64,000 nucleotides of DNA from Enterobacter sp. RIT418. GTDB taxonomy: Bacteria; Pseudomonadota; Gammaproteobacteria; Enterobacterales; Enterobacteriaceae. The DNA is taken from positions 1 to 64,000 of the forward strand of contig NZ_QBJD02000005.1 of the NCBI RefSeq assembly GCF_003057745.1, read 5' to 3'. Made by a program: the position numbers and the translations under genes. Numbering within the stretch: the first letter of the stretch is position 1; each line of letters starts with the position of its first letter. The notes beneath the pieces were generated by a model. It worked only from the letters and a program-made list of their open reading frames with translations, ran no database searches and had not been told where the DNA came from. Below, in pieces: positions 19,489 to 28,155 of this stretch.

Positions 19489-20166
19489 ATGAAGAGATAT
19501 TTGCCAATAACCTTTTTGGCAGGGATGGTGCTGTCCTTTTCGTGCCTGGCAATAAACGTGGGCGATATTACGTCGATAATGACCGCAGAGCAGAGTTCAT
19601 TATCGAAAGAAATTACCAATACTACCGATGCTGCCCGCTACGTCAGCGTCTCCATAAAGCCGCTTTCTTCACCGCTGCCCGATGGTGTGGAAATTAAACC
19701 CAATAATGCGGGCGAGATTTTGCTGACCCCGGCCAACCTTATTCTGCCCGGCCAGGCGAAAGACGTATTTCGTTTTTTCTATAAAGGCCCCGCCGATGAC
19801 AGGGAGCGCTATTACCGGCTGCAGTGGATCGATGAGCCGGTGAGTGAAACCGGCGTAACGCATGCCAGCAAGGCCGCCGTTGCGACGGCATCCGCTGAAA
19901 TCGGTACGCTGCTCGTCGTCGCGCCGCGAAAAGAGCGGTTCGATTACGCTCGACGTGATGACGTCATTGAAAATAAGGGAAATGTATCGTTTCGAGTCAT
20001 CGCCTACGGCGCATGTAAAGACCCCTCTCACGACCGCGGGAAAGGCTGTCGCGAGCGGTATTACGTGATGCCGGGTACGAAAATTAAGCTTCAGCGTACG
20101 GACGTAAATAATAAAAATTCACATGTCGGTATCTGGCATGGCAAACAGTTTATTTCCGCTAAGTAA
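19489..20166 (+). CDS. ecpB: ECP pilus chaperone-like protein EcpB
   Basis: EcpB is a periplasmic immunoglobulin-fold chaperone of the alternative (alpha/ECP) chaperone-usher type, required for ECP assembly. At 225 residues it is close to E. coli EcpB (222). It has a signal peptide to about residue 22 (SFSCLA), the block VFRFFYKGPADDRERYYRL in mid-protein, and TLLVVAPRKERFDY at the domain boundary. EcpE downstream carries the same RERYYR block, so the two are paralogues. The RBS is GAGGAAATGTC before ATG 19489. Confidence 0.9.
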   Translation: MKRYLPITFLAGMVLSFSCLAINVGDITSIMTAEQSSLSKEITNTTDAARYVSVSIKPLSSPLPDGVEIKPNNAGEILLTPANLILPGQAKDVFRFFYKGPADDRERYYRLQWIDEPVSETGVTHASKAAVATASAEIGTLLVVAPRKERFDYARRDDVIENKGNVSFRVIAYGACKDPSHDRGKGCRERYYVMPGTKIKLQRTDVNNKNSHVGIWHGKQFISAK

Positions 20167-20219
20167 TAAGCAATGACGTTTTCCGGTCGGGATTAAAATA
20201 GCGAAGCGTAAGGATGCAT

Positions 20220-22712
20220 ATGTCATTTAACTCTCTGGCAGGGAGAGGCGTTATTCTCTCTTTGACGTTAATTCCTGGGTACCTGAATGCCGCGCCTGTT
20301 AAAATTGGTCATTACGTTATTCCCGGTGCCTTTGCACAATCCCTGGAGCAGGGGATGAGCGTCCCCGTTTATATTCGATATGAGAAAACTGATGAAAAAA
20401 GCCAGCAAAAGATAGCTGATGCAGTTATTTCATTGGATAACGGAAATATTATCGTCAGGTCTATTACGCTGGTTGATTTGCCGGATAACGCCGTGCTGTC
20501 GGATAAAACCCGCGCGATGGTTGATAAAATGCGCGACGTAAAGTTTCGCGATAACACCTCAATCGTCCTGACGCCCGACGCCAGCCTGACGCTTAACGTC
20601 TCATCGTTTCATCTGGAAATGATCGTCAGCAAGGATGCGCTCACGGAAGCAATCGTGGCGCGAAGCAGCCTGCTCGGGCCTTCCAGCGTTAACGGCGTCT
20701 CCAACGTGCTGAATTATAATTTTGGCTCGTATTACAATGATTATAAAAACGGCAGCAGCTCACGGAGCTATTTAACCGTCGATAATATGACGGCGCTCCG
20801 GGAGCACCATTTTAATATCAACGGCTCGCTTTATGGCATTGGCAACAGCAATAGCACCGGCAAACTTTATCGGGCGATGTACGAGCGCGACGTTGGAGGC
20901 TACCGGGTGGCGCTGGGGATGCTCGATACCTGGAACGTTCAGTCTATTGCCAGCCTTAACGCGCTAAACGGCGGAAAAATCTACGGCGTAAGCTACGGCA
21001 ATAAAGGCAGCACGGTTATCGAGAATACGACGCTGGCGCTAACCCCGATAAAGGTATTTCTGCCCGCGGCAGGTGAAGTGCATGTTTTCCGTGAGGGGCG
21101 GCTGCTCAGCGTCCAAAACTTCAATATGGGCAGCTATGAAATTGATACCAGCAAATTCCCCTACGGCGTGTACGACGTCAGGGTCGATATTGTGGTGAAT
21201 GGCCGCACGGTCAACACTCTCGTAAGCCGGGTCAATAAAATCTTCTCGAGGCGACAGCAGGCGGGGGCCGGTTCATTCTCGTGGCAGGTTTTTGGCGGCT
21301 CCCTGGACTACGACCGCGTAAGCTACCGACGTCATCATTACCGCGACGAGGGCAGCGAGCAGACGTGGATTGCAGGAGGCGCCGCGTCCGCCACCCTGGC
21401 GGTGCTGTCCGGGCTCAACGTGAAATCGACGCTTTACGGTTTCGACGCGAACGCCGTCAACGAAACGGACGTGACGCTCAGCGTCAATGAGCACGTGAGC
21501 GTGGGCGCCCAGACGCTGGTGGCAAACGACGGCACGTGGCGAAACGTGAGCAATATTACGCTGTCGTCGCCGGGAGGATTTGGCTCGCTGTGGGCGTCCC
21601 GCGAGGATAGCCATATCGGGTCGCGTTTGCCTGTGCAGGAGCGCGATAACGACTCGGTGGGCGCGACGCTCAATCTGAGCAAATTTGTGCCTCACGGCGG
21701 TTCACTTACCGTGAGCCAGACCGTGAACCGCTATTCCGGCAACAAATATCGCAATCTCGACTACAGCACGACGCTCTATTCCGGTCGTTATGCCACGGTG
21801 GGGTTGCGCGCGGGGCTCCAGCGCTATTACTACAACAACGTCAACGATGACGGACGCCAGGAGCGCTATATCAGCCTGGATTTCTCCCTCCCGCTGGCCT
21901 CGTGGATGAGCCTGGGCGTTTCGAGGGATCGTTACGGCAGCACGCAGGGGAATATCAGCGCCCGCAAGCAGTTCGCAGAAGGGGCGATCAGGTCGGTGGG
22001 GCTTTCTGCATCAACGCGCCTGAGCGGTGAGCAGGCCGGCGATAACCGCTACTCCGTCAACGGCAACCTGGGGTATGACACGAAATACAATGCCGGCACC
22101 GTTTCCGTGACCCGCGCCGGGGATGCCTCTACCAACATGAACTATTCCTCGCAGGGCTCGGTCGCGTGGGCGGGCGGAGAGTTTGGCCTGAGTAAGGAAA
22201 GGGAGCGTTCGGGGATAATCATTAAAACCGATAGCGTGGGCGACGGAAGGCTGGCGGCGAAAATTAATAATCAACACTATGTGCTGAGCGGCAGCTCGAG
22301 CTTTATCGCCCTGCCGCCGTATGCCCAATACAAGCTGGAAATAATGAACGATAAAAATTCGGAAGACAGCTTTGATATTGTTTCCGGGCGTAAAGATACG
22401 CTTAACCTTTATCCCGGCAACGTCGGCATCGTGTCGCCCGATATAAAAAGCATGGTGACGGTATTTGGCCGCATCCGCTATCCCGACGGTAACCTCGCGG
22501 CGAACGTCGATATTCACAATCACATTGGAAAAACGCGTACCGACGATAAGGGCGAGTTCGCCATTGATATCGATAAAAAATTCCCCGTGATTACCCTCGT
22601 TTCACGCAGCGGAAATATTTGCGAAGCCGATTTGGATCTTAACAAGGCGCGCGGTGCCGCGTGGGTGGGCGATATTCAGTGTAACGCTCAGGAATCGCTG
22701 GCCCAAAGGTAA
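20220..22712 (+). CDS. ecpC: ECP pilus outer-membrane usher EcpC
   Basis: EcpC is the outer-membrane usher that secretes and polymerises EcpA with the EcpD tip. The product is 830 residues (841 in E. coli EcpC). It shows the N-terminal GHYVIPGAFAQSLEQGMSVP, the barrel blocks LREHHFNINGSLYGIG, MYERDVGGYR and VQNFNMGSYEIDTSKFPYGV, and the C-terminal HIGKTRTDDKGEFAID and ARGAAWVGDIQC. The start at 20220 is chosen because AAGGA lies five bases before it; the ATG at 20214 sits on top of that ribosome site. It runs 10 nt into the gap before ecpD. Confidence 0.92.
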   Translation: MSFNSLAGRGVILSLTLIPGYLNAAPVKIGHYVIPGAFAQSLEQGMSVPVYIRYEKTDEKSQQKIADAVISLDNGNIIVRSITLVDLPDNAVLSDKTRAMVDKMRDVKFRDNTSIVLTPDASLTLNVSSFHLEMIVSKDALTEAIVARSSLLGPSSVNGVSNVLNYNFGSYYNDYKNGSSSRSYLTVDNMTALREHHFNINGSLYGIGNSNSTGKLYRAMYERDVGGYRVALGMLDTWNVQSIASLNALNGGKIYGVSYGNKGSTVIENTTLALTPIKVFLPAAGEVHVFREGRLLSVQNFNMGSYEIDTSKFPYGVYDVRVDIVVNGRTVNTLVSRVNKIFSRRQQAGAGSFSWQVFGGSLDYDRVSYRRHHYRDEGSEQTWIAGGAASATLAVLSGLNVKSTLYGFDANAVNETDVTLSVNEHVSVGAQTLVANDGTWRNVSNITLSSPGGFGSLWASREDSHIGSRLPVQERDNDSVGATLNLSKFVPHGGSLTVSQTVNRYSGNKYRNLDYSTTLYSGRYATVGLRAGLQRYYYNNVNDDGRQERYISLDFSLPLASWMSLGVSRDRYGSTQGNISARKQFAEGAIRSVGLSASTRLSGEQAGDNRYSVNGNLGYDTKYNAGTVSVTRAGDASTNMNYSSQGSVAWAGGEFGLSKERERSGIIIKTDSVGDGRLAAKINNQHYVLSGSSSFIALPPYAQYKLEIMNDKNSEDSFDIVSGRKDTLNLYPGNVGIVSPDIKSMVTVFGRIRYPDGNLAANVDIHNHIGKTRTDDKGEFAIDIDKKFPVITLVSRSGNICEADLDLNKARGAAWVGDIQCNAQESLAQR

Positions 22713-22722
22713 GGATAAAAAA

Positions 22723-24330
22723 ATGAAATTACTTCCTGGATTGCTTTTTGCCTGCGCCATGCTGCCGGTCTCGGGCCCGGCGCTGGCCCTCACGGCGTCA
22801 ACGCAGGCGGCGGTGAGCAACACGTTTTTGTTTATCGAGAATAACGTCGATAATGAATTTTTCATCACGCCCTCGTCGCTCGATCCGCGCATCAGCGGCG
22901 CGAACACGTGGGTGAAATATGGTTCCGATCAGGACAGCCTGGGCTATATGGGCATCGTCGGCTGGGTTGCCAATACGAATTATTATAAAGACATGTGGAT
23001 TGAAAACTCGCCAATAAGCGAACCGTTCCGCGGGATCCGCTGTACGACGGGCGCTAACTGCCCGTCGTCAGGCTACATATCCGCGGATTTAACCGACCGA
23101 TTCGGTTTCTATCACACGAAAGCGACGGGGGGAGGCATTGGCGGAGGGTATTACGGCTTCGCGTCTTTGGGCGACGCTGCCTATGACTATTTCCGCAATA
23201 TGTCCGTGGGGGCCACAGAAACCTATAACCTCAACTTTTGCCGCACGACGGTCGACTATGATTATGCAGCCGGCGAGCGCTGTAAGGATCAAAGCAGCGG
23301 CAACTGGTACATTCGGCCCTATTCACTGACCAAGGTAGGGCACCTGTCGCTTGAATCAACCAACGCGTTCCAGGAATTGTGGATCGCCAGCGACGGTACG
23401 CCCAGCATCGCCAAAGACAGCGGCTTCTGCGAGCTGGGCGTGGTGGGCAACGTCGACGGCGTGATCTGCAAAATGATCTCGTATCATTTTAGCCAGTCCA
23501 GCAGCCTGACAAATTCGCTGCGTATTCGAATGTACGCCGACAGCGCGCTGCTGGGCTTTTCACCGGCTGCGGCAACGATTAAATATTCCGGCGATGGGCA
23601 AAGCTGGACAAACTTCAGCAGCGCGGTGATTTACAGCAACCTCTTCAGCAGCGGCGGAGAGTATGTCTATGTCTTTCTCTCAAAGACGTTTTTAAAGAAT
23701 ATGGTCGACGCTGGCGTGAGTATTTCGAACACGCAGCCCTTTACGTTTGCATTTACGAATAGCGTGACGCCGGAGTCGGGTTATTATCAGTTTTCACCGT
23801 CGCTACAGCTGAATATTGTGCCGAAAGAGTATGGGATAAGCATATTGACGTCGGACAATACCACCTCAGCCAGCGGCAGCGGCGTTATTGGAGAAGAAAC
23901 GCCAATTGAAATGGATTATGTCATTACCGTATCCGGCCCGCGCCAGGCAGATAGCATTACGGCGCAGGTTACCGGAGACAGCACGACGATCAATTCTGTT
24001 CCTTACTGCCTGTTTACGTCCGGGCAGGACGGCATAAATGTGCCCATTCCGGCGTATCTGCGCTACAGCGACCGTTCCGGCGGCACCGTGCAGGCGCGCA
24101 ACAGCTGCAGCGAAGAGGCCATAAGCCTCAGCAATGCGCTATGGCAGCAGGCTCCATGGGATGCAAACAACACCGACGACGGCAGCTTTTTCACGACAAA
24201 CCTGACGCTGCTGTTTCCTATGAATGACTCCCGCTCTTTGCTCACGGTCTCCGGCAGCGACTGGGAAGGCGTGGTGAGCGCAAGCGGCGAGCTGCGGGTG
24301 ACGGCAAACTGGGTGGGAGTCACGCCATGA
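22723..24330 (+). CDS. ecpD: ECP pilus tip adhesin EcpD
   Basis: EcpD is the polymerising tip adhesin of ECP, which binds host cells and pairs with EcpA. The 535-residue product (547 in E. coli) has a signal peptide to about residue 23 (GPALALT). Two large beta-rich domains follow. The first holds paired cysteines (GIRCTTGANCPSSGYIS, FCRTTVDYDYAAGERC). The second, from about residue 370, starts KEYGISILTSDNTTSASGSG and ends in a strand LRVTANWVGVTP that resembles the pilin C terminus. The start at 22723 follows AAGGATAAAAAA. The end overlaps ecpE by 4 bp. Confidence 0.9.
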   Translation: MKLLPGLLFACAMLPVSGPALALTASTQAAVSNTFLFIENNVDNEFFITPSSLDPRISGANTWVKYGSDQDSLGYMGIVGWVANTNYYKDMWIENSPISEPFRGIRCTTGANCPSSGYISADLTDRFGFYHTKATGGGIGGGYYGFASLGDAAYDYFRNMSVGATETYNLNFCRTTVDYDYAAGERCKDQSSGNWYIRPYSLTKVGHLSLESTNAFQELWIASDGTPSIAKDSGFCELGVVGNVDGVICKMISYHFSQSSSLTNSLRIRMYADSALLGFSPAAATIKYSGDGQSWTNFSSAVIYSNLFSSGGEYVYVFLSKTFLKNMVDAGVSISNTQPFTFAFTNSVTPESGYYQFSPSLQLNIVPKEYGISILTSDNTTSASGSGVIGEETPIEMDYVITVSGPRQADSITAQVTGDSTTINSVPYCLFTSGQDGINVPIPAYLRYSDRSGGTVQARNSCSEEAISLSNALWQQAPWDANNTDDGSFFTTNLTLLFPMNDSRSLLTVSGSDWEGVVSASGELRVTANWVGVTP

Positions 24331-25031
24331 GCCGTGGGCGCGTAGCGATTTTTTATTCAGCACTCCTGCTGGCGGCGTTATTTTTACCTCGCGCGAACGC
24401 CATTTATATGGACTCAACGATCTATGAAATGGCGTCCGACGAGTCGTTTATCAGCAAGCGAATCGTGAACGACGGCAGCAAACAGAATTTGTACGGTATC
24501 GCAGCCGTAAAAATAGACCGGCCGGGAGCGGGAGGCGAACGTCGTGAACGTATTGCAAACGGAGAGCTTCTCTTTGCTCCGCTGAGCTTCTCGCTGTCTC
24601 CGGGAAGCGGTGAGTTTTTCAAGATTTTCTATCGCGGACCGGAAGACGATCGGGAGCGCTACTACAGGATCCTGTATAGGGAGATGCCTATGCTGCTGTT
24701 TCCCGAGAAACGTGGAGGAAAAAAAAGCGAGGCGGTACCCGTCGTTGCCATGGAAACCATTCTGGTGGTTCGCCCCAGAAAAATCAGTTTTAGCTATTCG
24801 CTGGACGAGAGTCGAGGCGTAATAAAAAATACCGGAAATACATTTTTTAAGCTCATTCTGCACAAAGGCTGTCACTCGGCGGACGATGAGGCCGAGATGA
24901 TTTACCTGCTGCCCGGCGAAACGTTTGATAGCGCAAGGTTGAAGGGGCAAAATAAAAAATTCATTGTCGCGATGAAAAAATATATACCCTTGGGTAATGC
25001 CTGTTTTGATGCTCAAAACAGCATCAAATGA
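24327..25031 (+). CDS. ecpE: ECP pilus second chaperone-like protein EcpE
   Basis: EcpE is a periplasmic chaperone-like paralogue of EcpB, 234 residues (236 in E. coli). It has a signal peptide to about residue 24 (PRANA), the shared block KIFYRGPEDDRERYYRILYRE in mid-protein, ETILVVRPRKISFSY, and KNTGNTFFKLILHKGCHS in domain 2. It overlaps ecpD by 4 bp, consistent with one operon ecpBCDE. A stem-loop covers its last codons. Confidence 0.9.
   Translation: MSRGRVAIFYSALLLAALFLPRANAIYMDSTIYEMASDESFISKRIVNDGSKQNLYGIAAVKIDRPGAGGERRERIANGELLFAPLSFSLSPGSGEFFKIFYRGPEDDRERYYRILYREMPMLLFPEKRGGKKSEAVPVVAMETILVVRPRKISFSYSLDESRGVIKNTGNTFFKLILHKGCHSADDEAEMIYLLPGETFDSARLKGQNKKFIVAMKKYIPLGNACFDAQNSIK
25005..25028 (+). 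terminator. Stem-loop at the 3' end of ecpE
   Basis: TTTGATGCT (25005-25013), loop CAAAAC, AGCATCAAA (25020-25028): a perfect 9-bp inverted repeat ending just before the ecpE stop codon. No run of T follows, so it may be a transcript-stabilising 3' hairpin or a weak terminator rather than a classical one. Confidence 0.5.
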
Positions 25032-25118
25032 AAAGAATATTATATTGCTAACTCTTTTCAATAAAATTATTCTGGATCGGGTGATGATATCTCCATGAGA
25101 ATATAAGAGCCTATTCAG

Positions 25119-25847
25119 ATGAAATGTGTGATTAATGAACGGATCGTATATGATTTCAACAATAGAGAGTTGAGTTTATATTCCAGAAAGGTAACTTTAC
25201 CCGCAGCAACGGCAAGATTACTCGCATTGTTTATTATGCATAATGGTCAGCAGGTTAATCGTGAGCCTATTATTGAGGAGGTGTGGGGAAAGCATGGCAT
25301 GGCACCCTCTGGACACAGTCTCAATAAAAATATTAGCCTTTTACGCAAAGCATTTTCTGAACTTGGCGAATTAAATTTAATTGAAACCATCCCTCGCGAA
25401 GGCTTCGTTTTTCGGGCCAGCATCAGAAGTCTGGATCCTTATTCTCTGGACATCACACCGTCAACGGCAATGGACAGAAATGAAGAGGGGCACAACAGCA
25501 ATAGGATATTTTATTTTCTATGGCTAACGGTTGGCGTATTAGTGTTGCTTGCCTCAGGACTTTTGTATTGTGGTTTCTTCAAAAATGACGATGTTACCTT
25601 CGTGCGGAAAATAGGAGGCTGTAAAATATTCACAACGCGTGATAACCCTCCTGGGAAAATTGCCCATTTCCTGCTGACGGAAAAATGGCAGAAGATCCGC
25701 TCCGTCTGTTCAGAAGGACAGCGGGTTATCGTGTTCTATGATGACAACAGTCTTTCAGGGGATAACAGGCTAAAAGAACATTTTCTAAGCGTGTGTCCGG
25801 CGGATAAAAAAGGTATGGCGTATGCGTGCGAAAATTACGTTTATTAG
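25119..25847 (+). CDS. ToxR/MarT-like membrane-anchored transcription regulator
   Basis: The protein is 242 residues. Residues 1-105 form an OmpR/ToxR-type winged helix (LPAATARLLALFIM, VNREPIIEEVWG, LNKNISLLRKAF, LIETIPREGFVF). One TM helix follows at about 130-154, then a periplasmic domain of about 88 residues with four cysteines (168, 197, 226, 237) that could form disulfides. This is the CadC/ToxR/MarT plan: a one-component regulator that binds DNA while anchored in the inner membrane. It starts 87 nt after ecpE in the same direction and overlaps the FidL-like gene by 26 bp. Control of the ecp operon is likely from position but not shown. No symbol is assigned. Confidence 0.8.
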   Translation: MKCVINERIVYDFNNRELSLYSRKVTLPAATARLLALFIMHNGQQVNREPIIEEVWGKHGMAPSGHSLNKNISLLRKAFSELGELNLIETIPREGFVFRASIRSLDPYSLDITPSTAMDRNEEGHNSNRIFYFLWLTVGVLVLLASGLLYCGFFKNDDVTFVRKIGGCKIFTTRDNPPGKIAHFLLTEKWQKIRSVCSEGQRVIVFYDDNSLSGDNRLKEHFLSVCPADKKGMAYACENYVY

Positions 25848-26352
25848 CCTGAGCGTGCTTCTTATGGTTATTTTCTTGCTGGCTTTACTGATTCACGCTA
25901 ACCCCAGCGCGCTGGTGTGTACTGCCCGATATCATCTCGCGTTAAGTACGCAGCAGGATGGGATCGCTATCAGCGGTGAGGTTTTACAGGTTTTTCGCAT
26001 CGCTTCGAAGTCAGAAGGAGTTGTTTCACAGGTGGGCGTGATAACAGTGAATGAGAAAGGCTATTCGGTAAACCGAACGACAATCATAAAGTTTGTCGGT
26101 AAGGACAGCGATGGGTATCTGCGCACCCTGCGCAAGGGGATCGTTAAGAATGAGAATGACGATCTCCCTGACGCCATCACGGATATCCTGATGTCTAAGC
26201 AAAAGCTATTTTTTTATAAAGTCATGCCCATATCCGGGAATATTTATGGAATAAGAGATTTACGTCGTACGATTGCTGTTTGCAGAGCCGACCGGCCGGA
26301 AGGCATGCACCGGTTCACCAGGATTTTTTCGCCCGCCATGTCGTCGTGGTGA
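25822..26352 (+). CDS. FidL-like inner-membrane protein
   Basis: The 176-residue protein has an N-terminal uncleaved TM helix at about residues 5-24 and a periplasmic domain holding two cysteines (33 and one in IAVCRADR). Size, topology and place directly after a MarT/ToxR-like regulator match the FidL-like family, in which a small membrane protein accompanies MarT in Salmonella. A ToxS-like role, stabilising or tuning the periplasmic domain of its neighbour, is inferred. The 26-bp overlap with the regulator supports coupled expression. The start is the first ATG with a purine-rich stretch (AAAAAAGG) upstream. Confidence 0.7.
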   Translation: MRAKITFISLSVLLMVIFLLALLIHANPSALVCTARYHLALSTQQDGIAISGEVLQVFRIASKSEGVVSQVGVITVNEKGYSVNRTTIIKFVGKDSDGYLRTLRKGIVKNENDDLPDAITDILMSKQKLFFYKVMPISGNIYGIRDLRRTIAVCRADRPEGMHRFTRIFSPAMSSW

Positions 26353-26657
26353 ATATAAATCCTGAATAACGCAGCTCTGTATTATTTTATGCTGTCTTGA
26401 TGTGAATTTCAGGACGTTTATGTGTACTGGACCCTGACTGCGTTTTCTCCTGTCCGGATTCTTAAAAGGATTTTACTATGCCCATAAAGCGATAAAGCAC
26501 TTTTTAAGGGAGGGGATTAACCGAAATTCCGACTTAAAACGTCACGCTGCGCCTGGCGCGTAGCGTCTATAAGCCGTTCCATGCGAAATACAAATTCAAA
26601 GGCGCTTTTAAACGGGCGAGAGGATTACGTTGTATAAATAACGGTGTGGTAATTATT
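26353..26657 (+). other. Intergenic region before the HTH-EAL gene
   Basis: No gene is seen in these 305 nt apart from tiny unsupported frames. A -10-like TATAAA lies at 26633-26638, but its implied leader would be very short. CGCTGCGC ... GCGCGTAGCG near 26550-26570 forms a bulged hairpin that may end the upstream transcript. GGTGTGG at 26646 lies about 5 nt before ATG 26658 and is the probable ribosome site. Confidence 0.4.
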
Positions 26658-28127
26658 ATGAATGCGAAAAAGATATTTCTTCTAAGCTATGATATTTATC
26701 TTTTCTCAGGGATTAAATCATTCATACCTAATCTGGTACTGGTAGATGCAAACACGTTTGTCCTGGATGCGAGCTTATTAACGCCTCGGTTCAGCTTGTG
26801 CCTGCTTATTGTGGATACGCGCGTGCCTTTTCTTTGGGTGAATAAATGGCTGCAGCGAAACAGCAGCCAGTTCAGCAATTTCAAATGCGTCGCGTTAACG
26901 ATGAGTGAAAGTCAGTGCATTAATCGGGGATATGAGTCTCTCGAGTCGGTAAGCGGCAGTTTAACCAGTAAGAGTATTATCCACTTTTTGCAAAGCAGAG
27001 CGCTGAATCCAATGGTCAATGGCATAGCGCAGGGTGAGGAGGTGATGACATTTCAGCTTACCGATTTTGAAGAGGAATTATTCAGAGTTTCCTTTGATAA
27101 GGAGGCTCTGGACGATTTCTGCATCGCCAACTCGCTGAGCAAAAAAGCGCTGTATCGCTACAGGGAAAAAATCACCCATCGCCTGGGCCTGAGCCATTTT
27201 AATGAAAGCATCATTTTCGTTTGCCGTAATAATTTGCTTGGCTTCTCTGCGCACGGAAAAGAGCACGCCCACGCGCCGGCTGATAAAAACGGATCGGAAA
27301 GCCCTGAGGCCCAGCGGTTGAGTCTGGCATTAAAAAATGACGAAATTGTTCCCTGGTTTCAGCCCATCGTCGATGGTCAGGGAGAAGTGCGCGGCGTGGA
27401 AATACTTGCGCGCTGGCCAATGGGCCATAACTACGCAATCTCGCAGCGCGAATTTATTCCTCTCGCGGAGCAAAGCGGGCTAATGAGCGAGCTCACAAGC
27501 TATCTGATGAATAAAGTGGCTGAGGATCTTAACCTTTGCCGCGGATGGGGGGATAAATCGCTTTATGTCGCGTTTAACGTCAGCCCGGCGCATTTAAGCA
27601 ATCCGGTATTTTATTGGGAATGCCTGCATTTCCTCGAGCTTACGGCTTCGCTACCGGTTACGCTGATGATTGAAATTACGGAAAACCAAACGCTTCAGGT
27701 TAACCTTGCCCTGAAGGAGCTCATGCGCTCTTTACGAAATAGAGGCGTCCTGTTTGCGCTCGATGACTTTGGTACGGGCTATGCCAATTTATGTTATTTA
27801 AATGAACTCGATTTGGACGTTATTAAGATTGATAAAGTGTTTATCAATACTATTAAGAACGAGGAGCAGACGTTGCCGATGCTGGAGTCGATCATCAATC
27901 TGGCAAAATTGCTGGGGCTGGGCATCGTGGCGGAAGGCGTGGAGCGTGAACCGCAGCATCAGTGGCTTACCGATCGTCAGGTCGACCTGCTGCAGGGATA
28001 TTATTATTTACCGCCGGTCAGCTTTTGCGACTTCGCTTACTATGCCCGGCTTGAACATGCTTCCGGCCTCGGTGCAGAGAAGGGCTGGCGCTATGGTGAT
28101 GATAGCGTGAGGCTCACCGCACCTTAG
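26658..28127 (+). CDS. LuxR-like HTH plus EAL-domain c-di-GMP phosphodiesterase
   Basis: The protein is 489 residues. Residues 1-130 look like a degenerate receiver (LLSYDIYLFSGIKSFI, LCLLIVDTRVPFLW). Residues about 134-195 form a LuxR/GerE-like helix-turn-helix (LTDFEEELFRVSFDKEALDD, KALYRYREKITHRLGLSHF). From about 225 to 470 there is an EAL domain. The catalytic set appears complete: E248 in EILARW, Asn in FNVSPAHL, Glu in EITEN, the Asp pair in LDDFGTGY, Lys in IKIDK, Glu in AEGVE, Gln in LQGYYY. It is therefore probably an active c-di-GMP phosphodiesterase that may also bind DNA. It lies after the regulator pair of the ecp island. The GTG at 26646 is a possible alternative start. Confidence 0.85.
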   Translation: MNAKKIFLLSYDIYLFSGIKSFIPNLVLVDANTFVLDASLLTPRFSLCLLIVDTRVPFLWVNKWLQRNSSQFSNFKCVALTMSESQCINRGYESLESVSGSLTSKSIIHFLQSRALNPMVNGIAQGEEVMTFQLTDFEEELFRVSFDKEALDDFCIANSLSKKALYRYREKITHRLGLSHFNESIIFVCRNNLLGFSAHGKEHAHAPADKNGSESPEAQRLSLALKNDEIVPWFQPIVDGQGEVRGVEILARWPMGHNYAISQREFIPLAEQSGLMSELTSYLMNKVAEDLNLCRGWGDKSLYVAFNVSPAHLSNPVFYWECLHFLELTASLPVTLMIEITENQTLQVNLALKELMRSLRNRGVLFALDDFGTGYANLCYLNELDLDVIKIDKVFINTIKNEEQTLPMLESIINLAKLLGLGIVAEGVEREPQHQWLTDRQVDLLQGYYYLPPVSFCDFAYYARLEHASGLGAEKGWRYGDDSVRLTAP

Positions 28128-28155
28128 GGGAGAGCCTCTTTCGTGGATGCGGGGC

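Noticed and set aside
26476-26496. Five-codon peptide frame with AAAAGGATTTTACT before ATG
   Set aside because: The ribosome site looks fair, but the peptide is too short to judge and no downstream coupling is evident.
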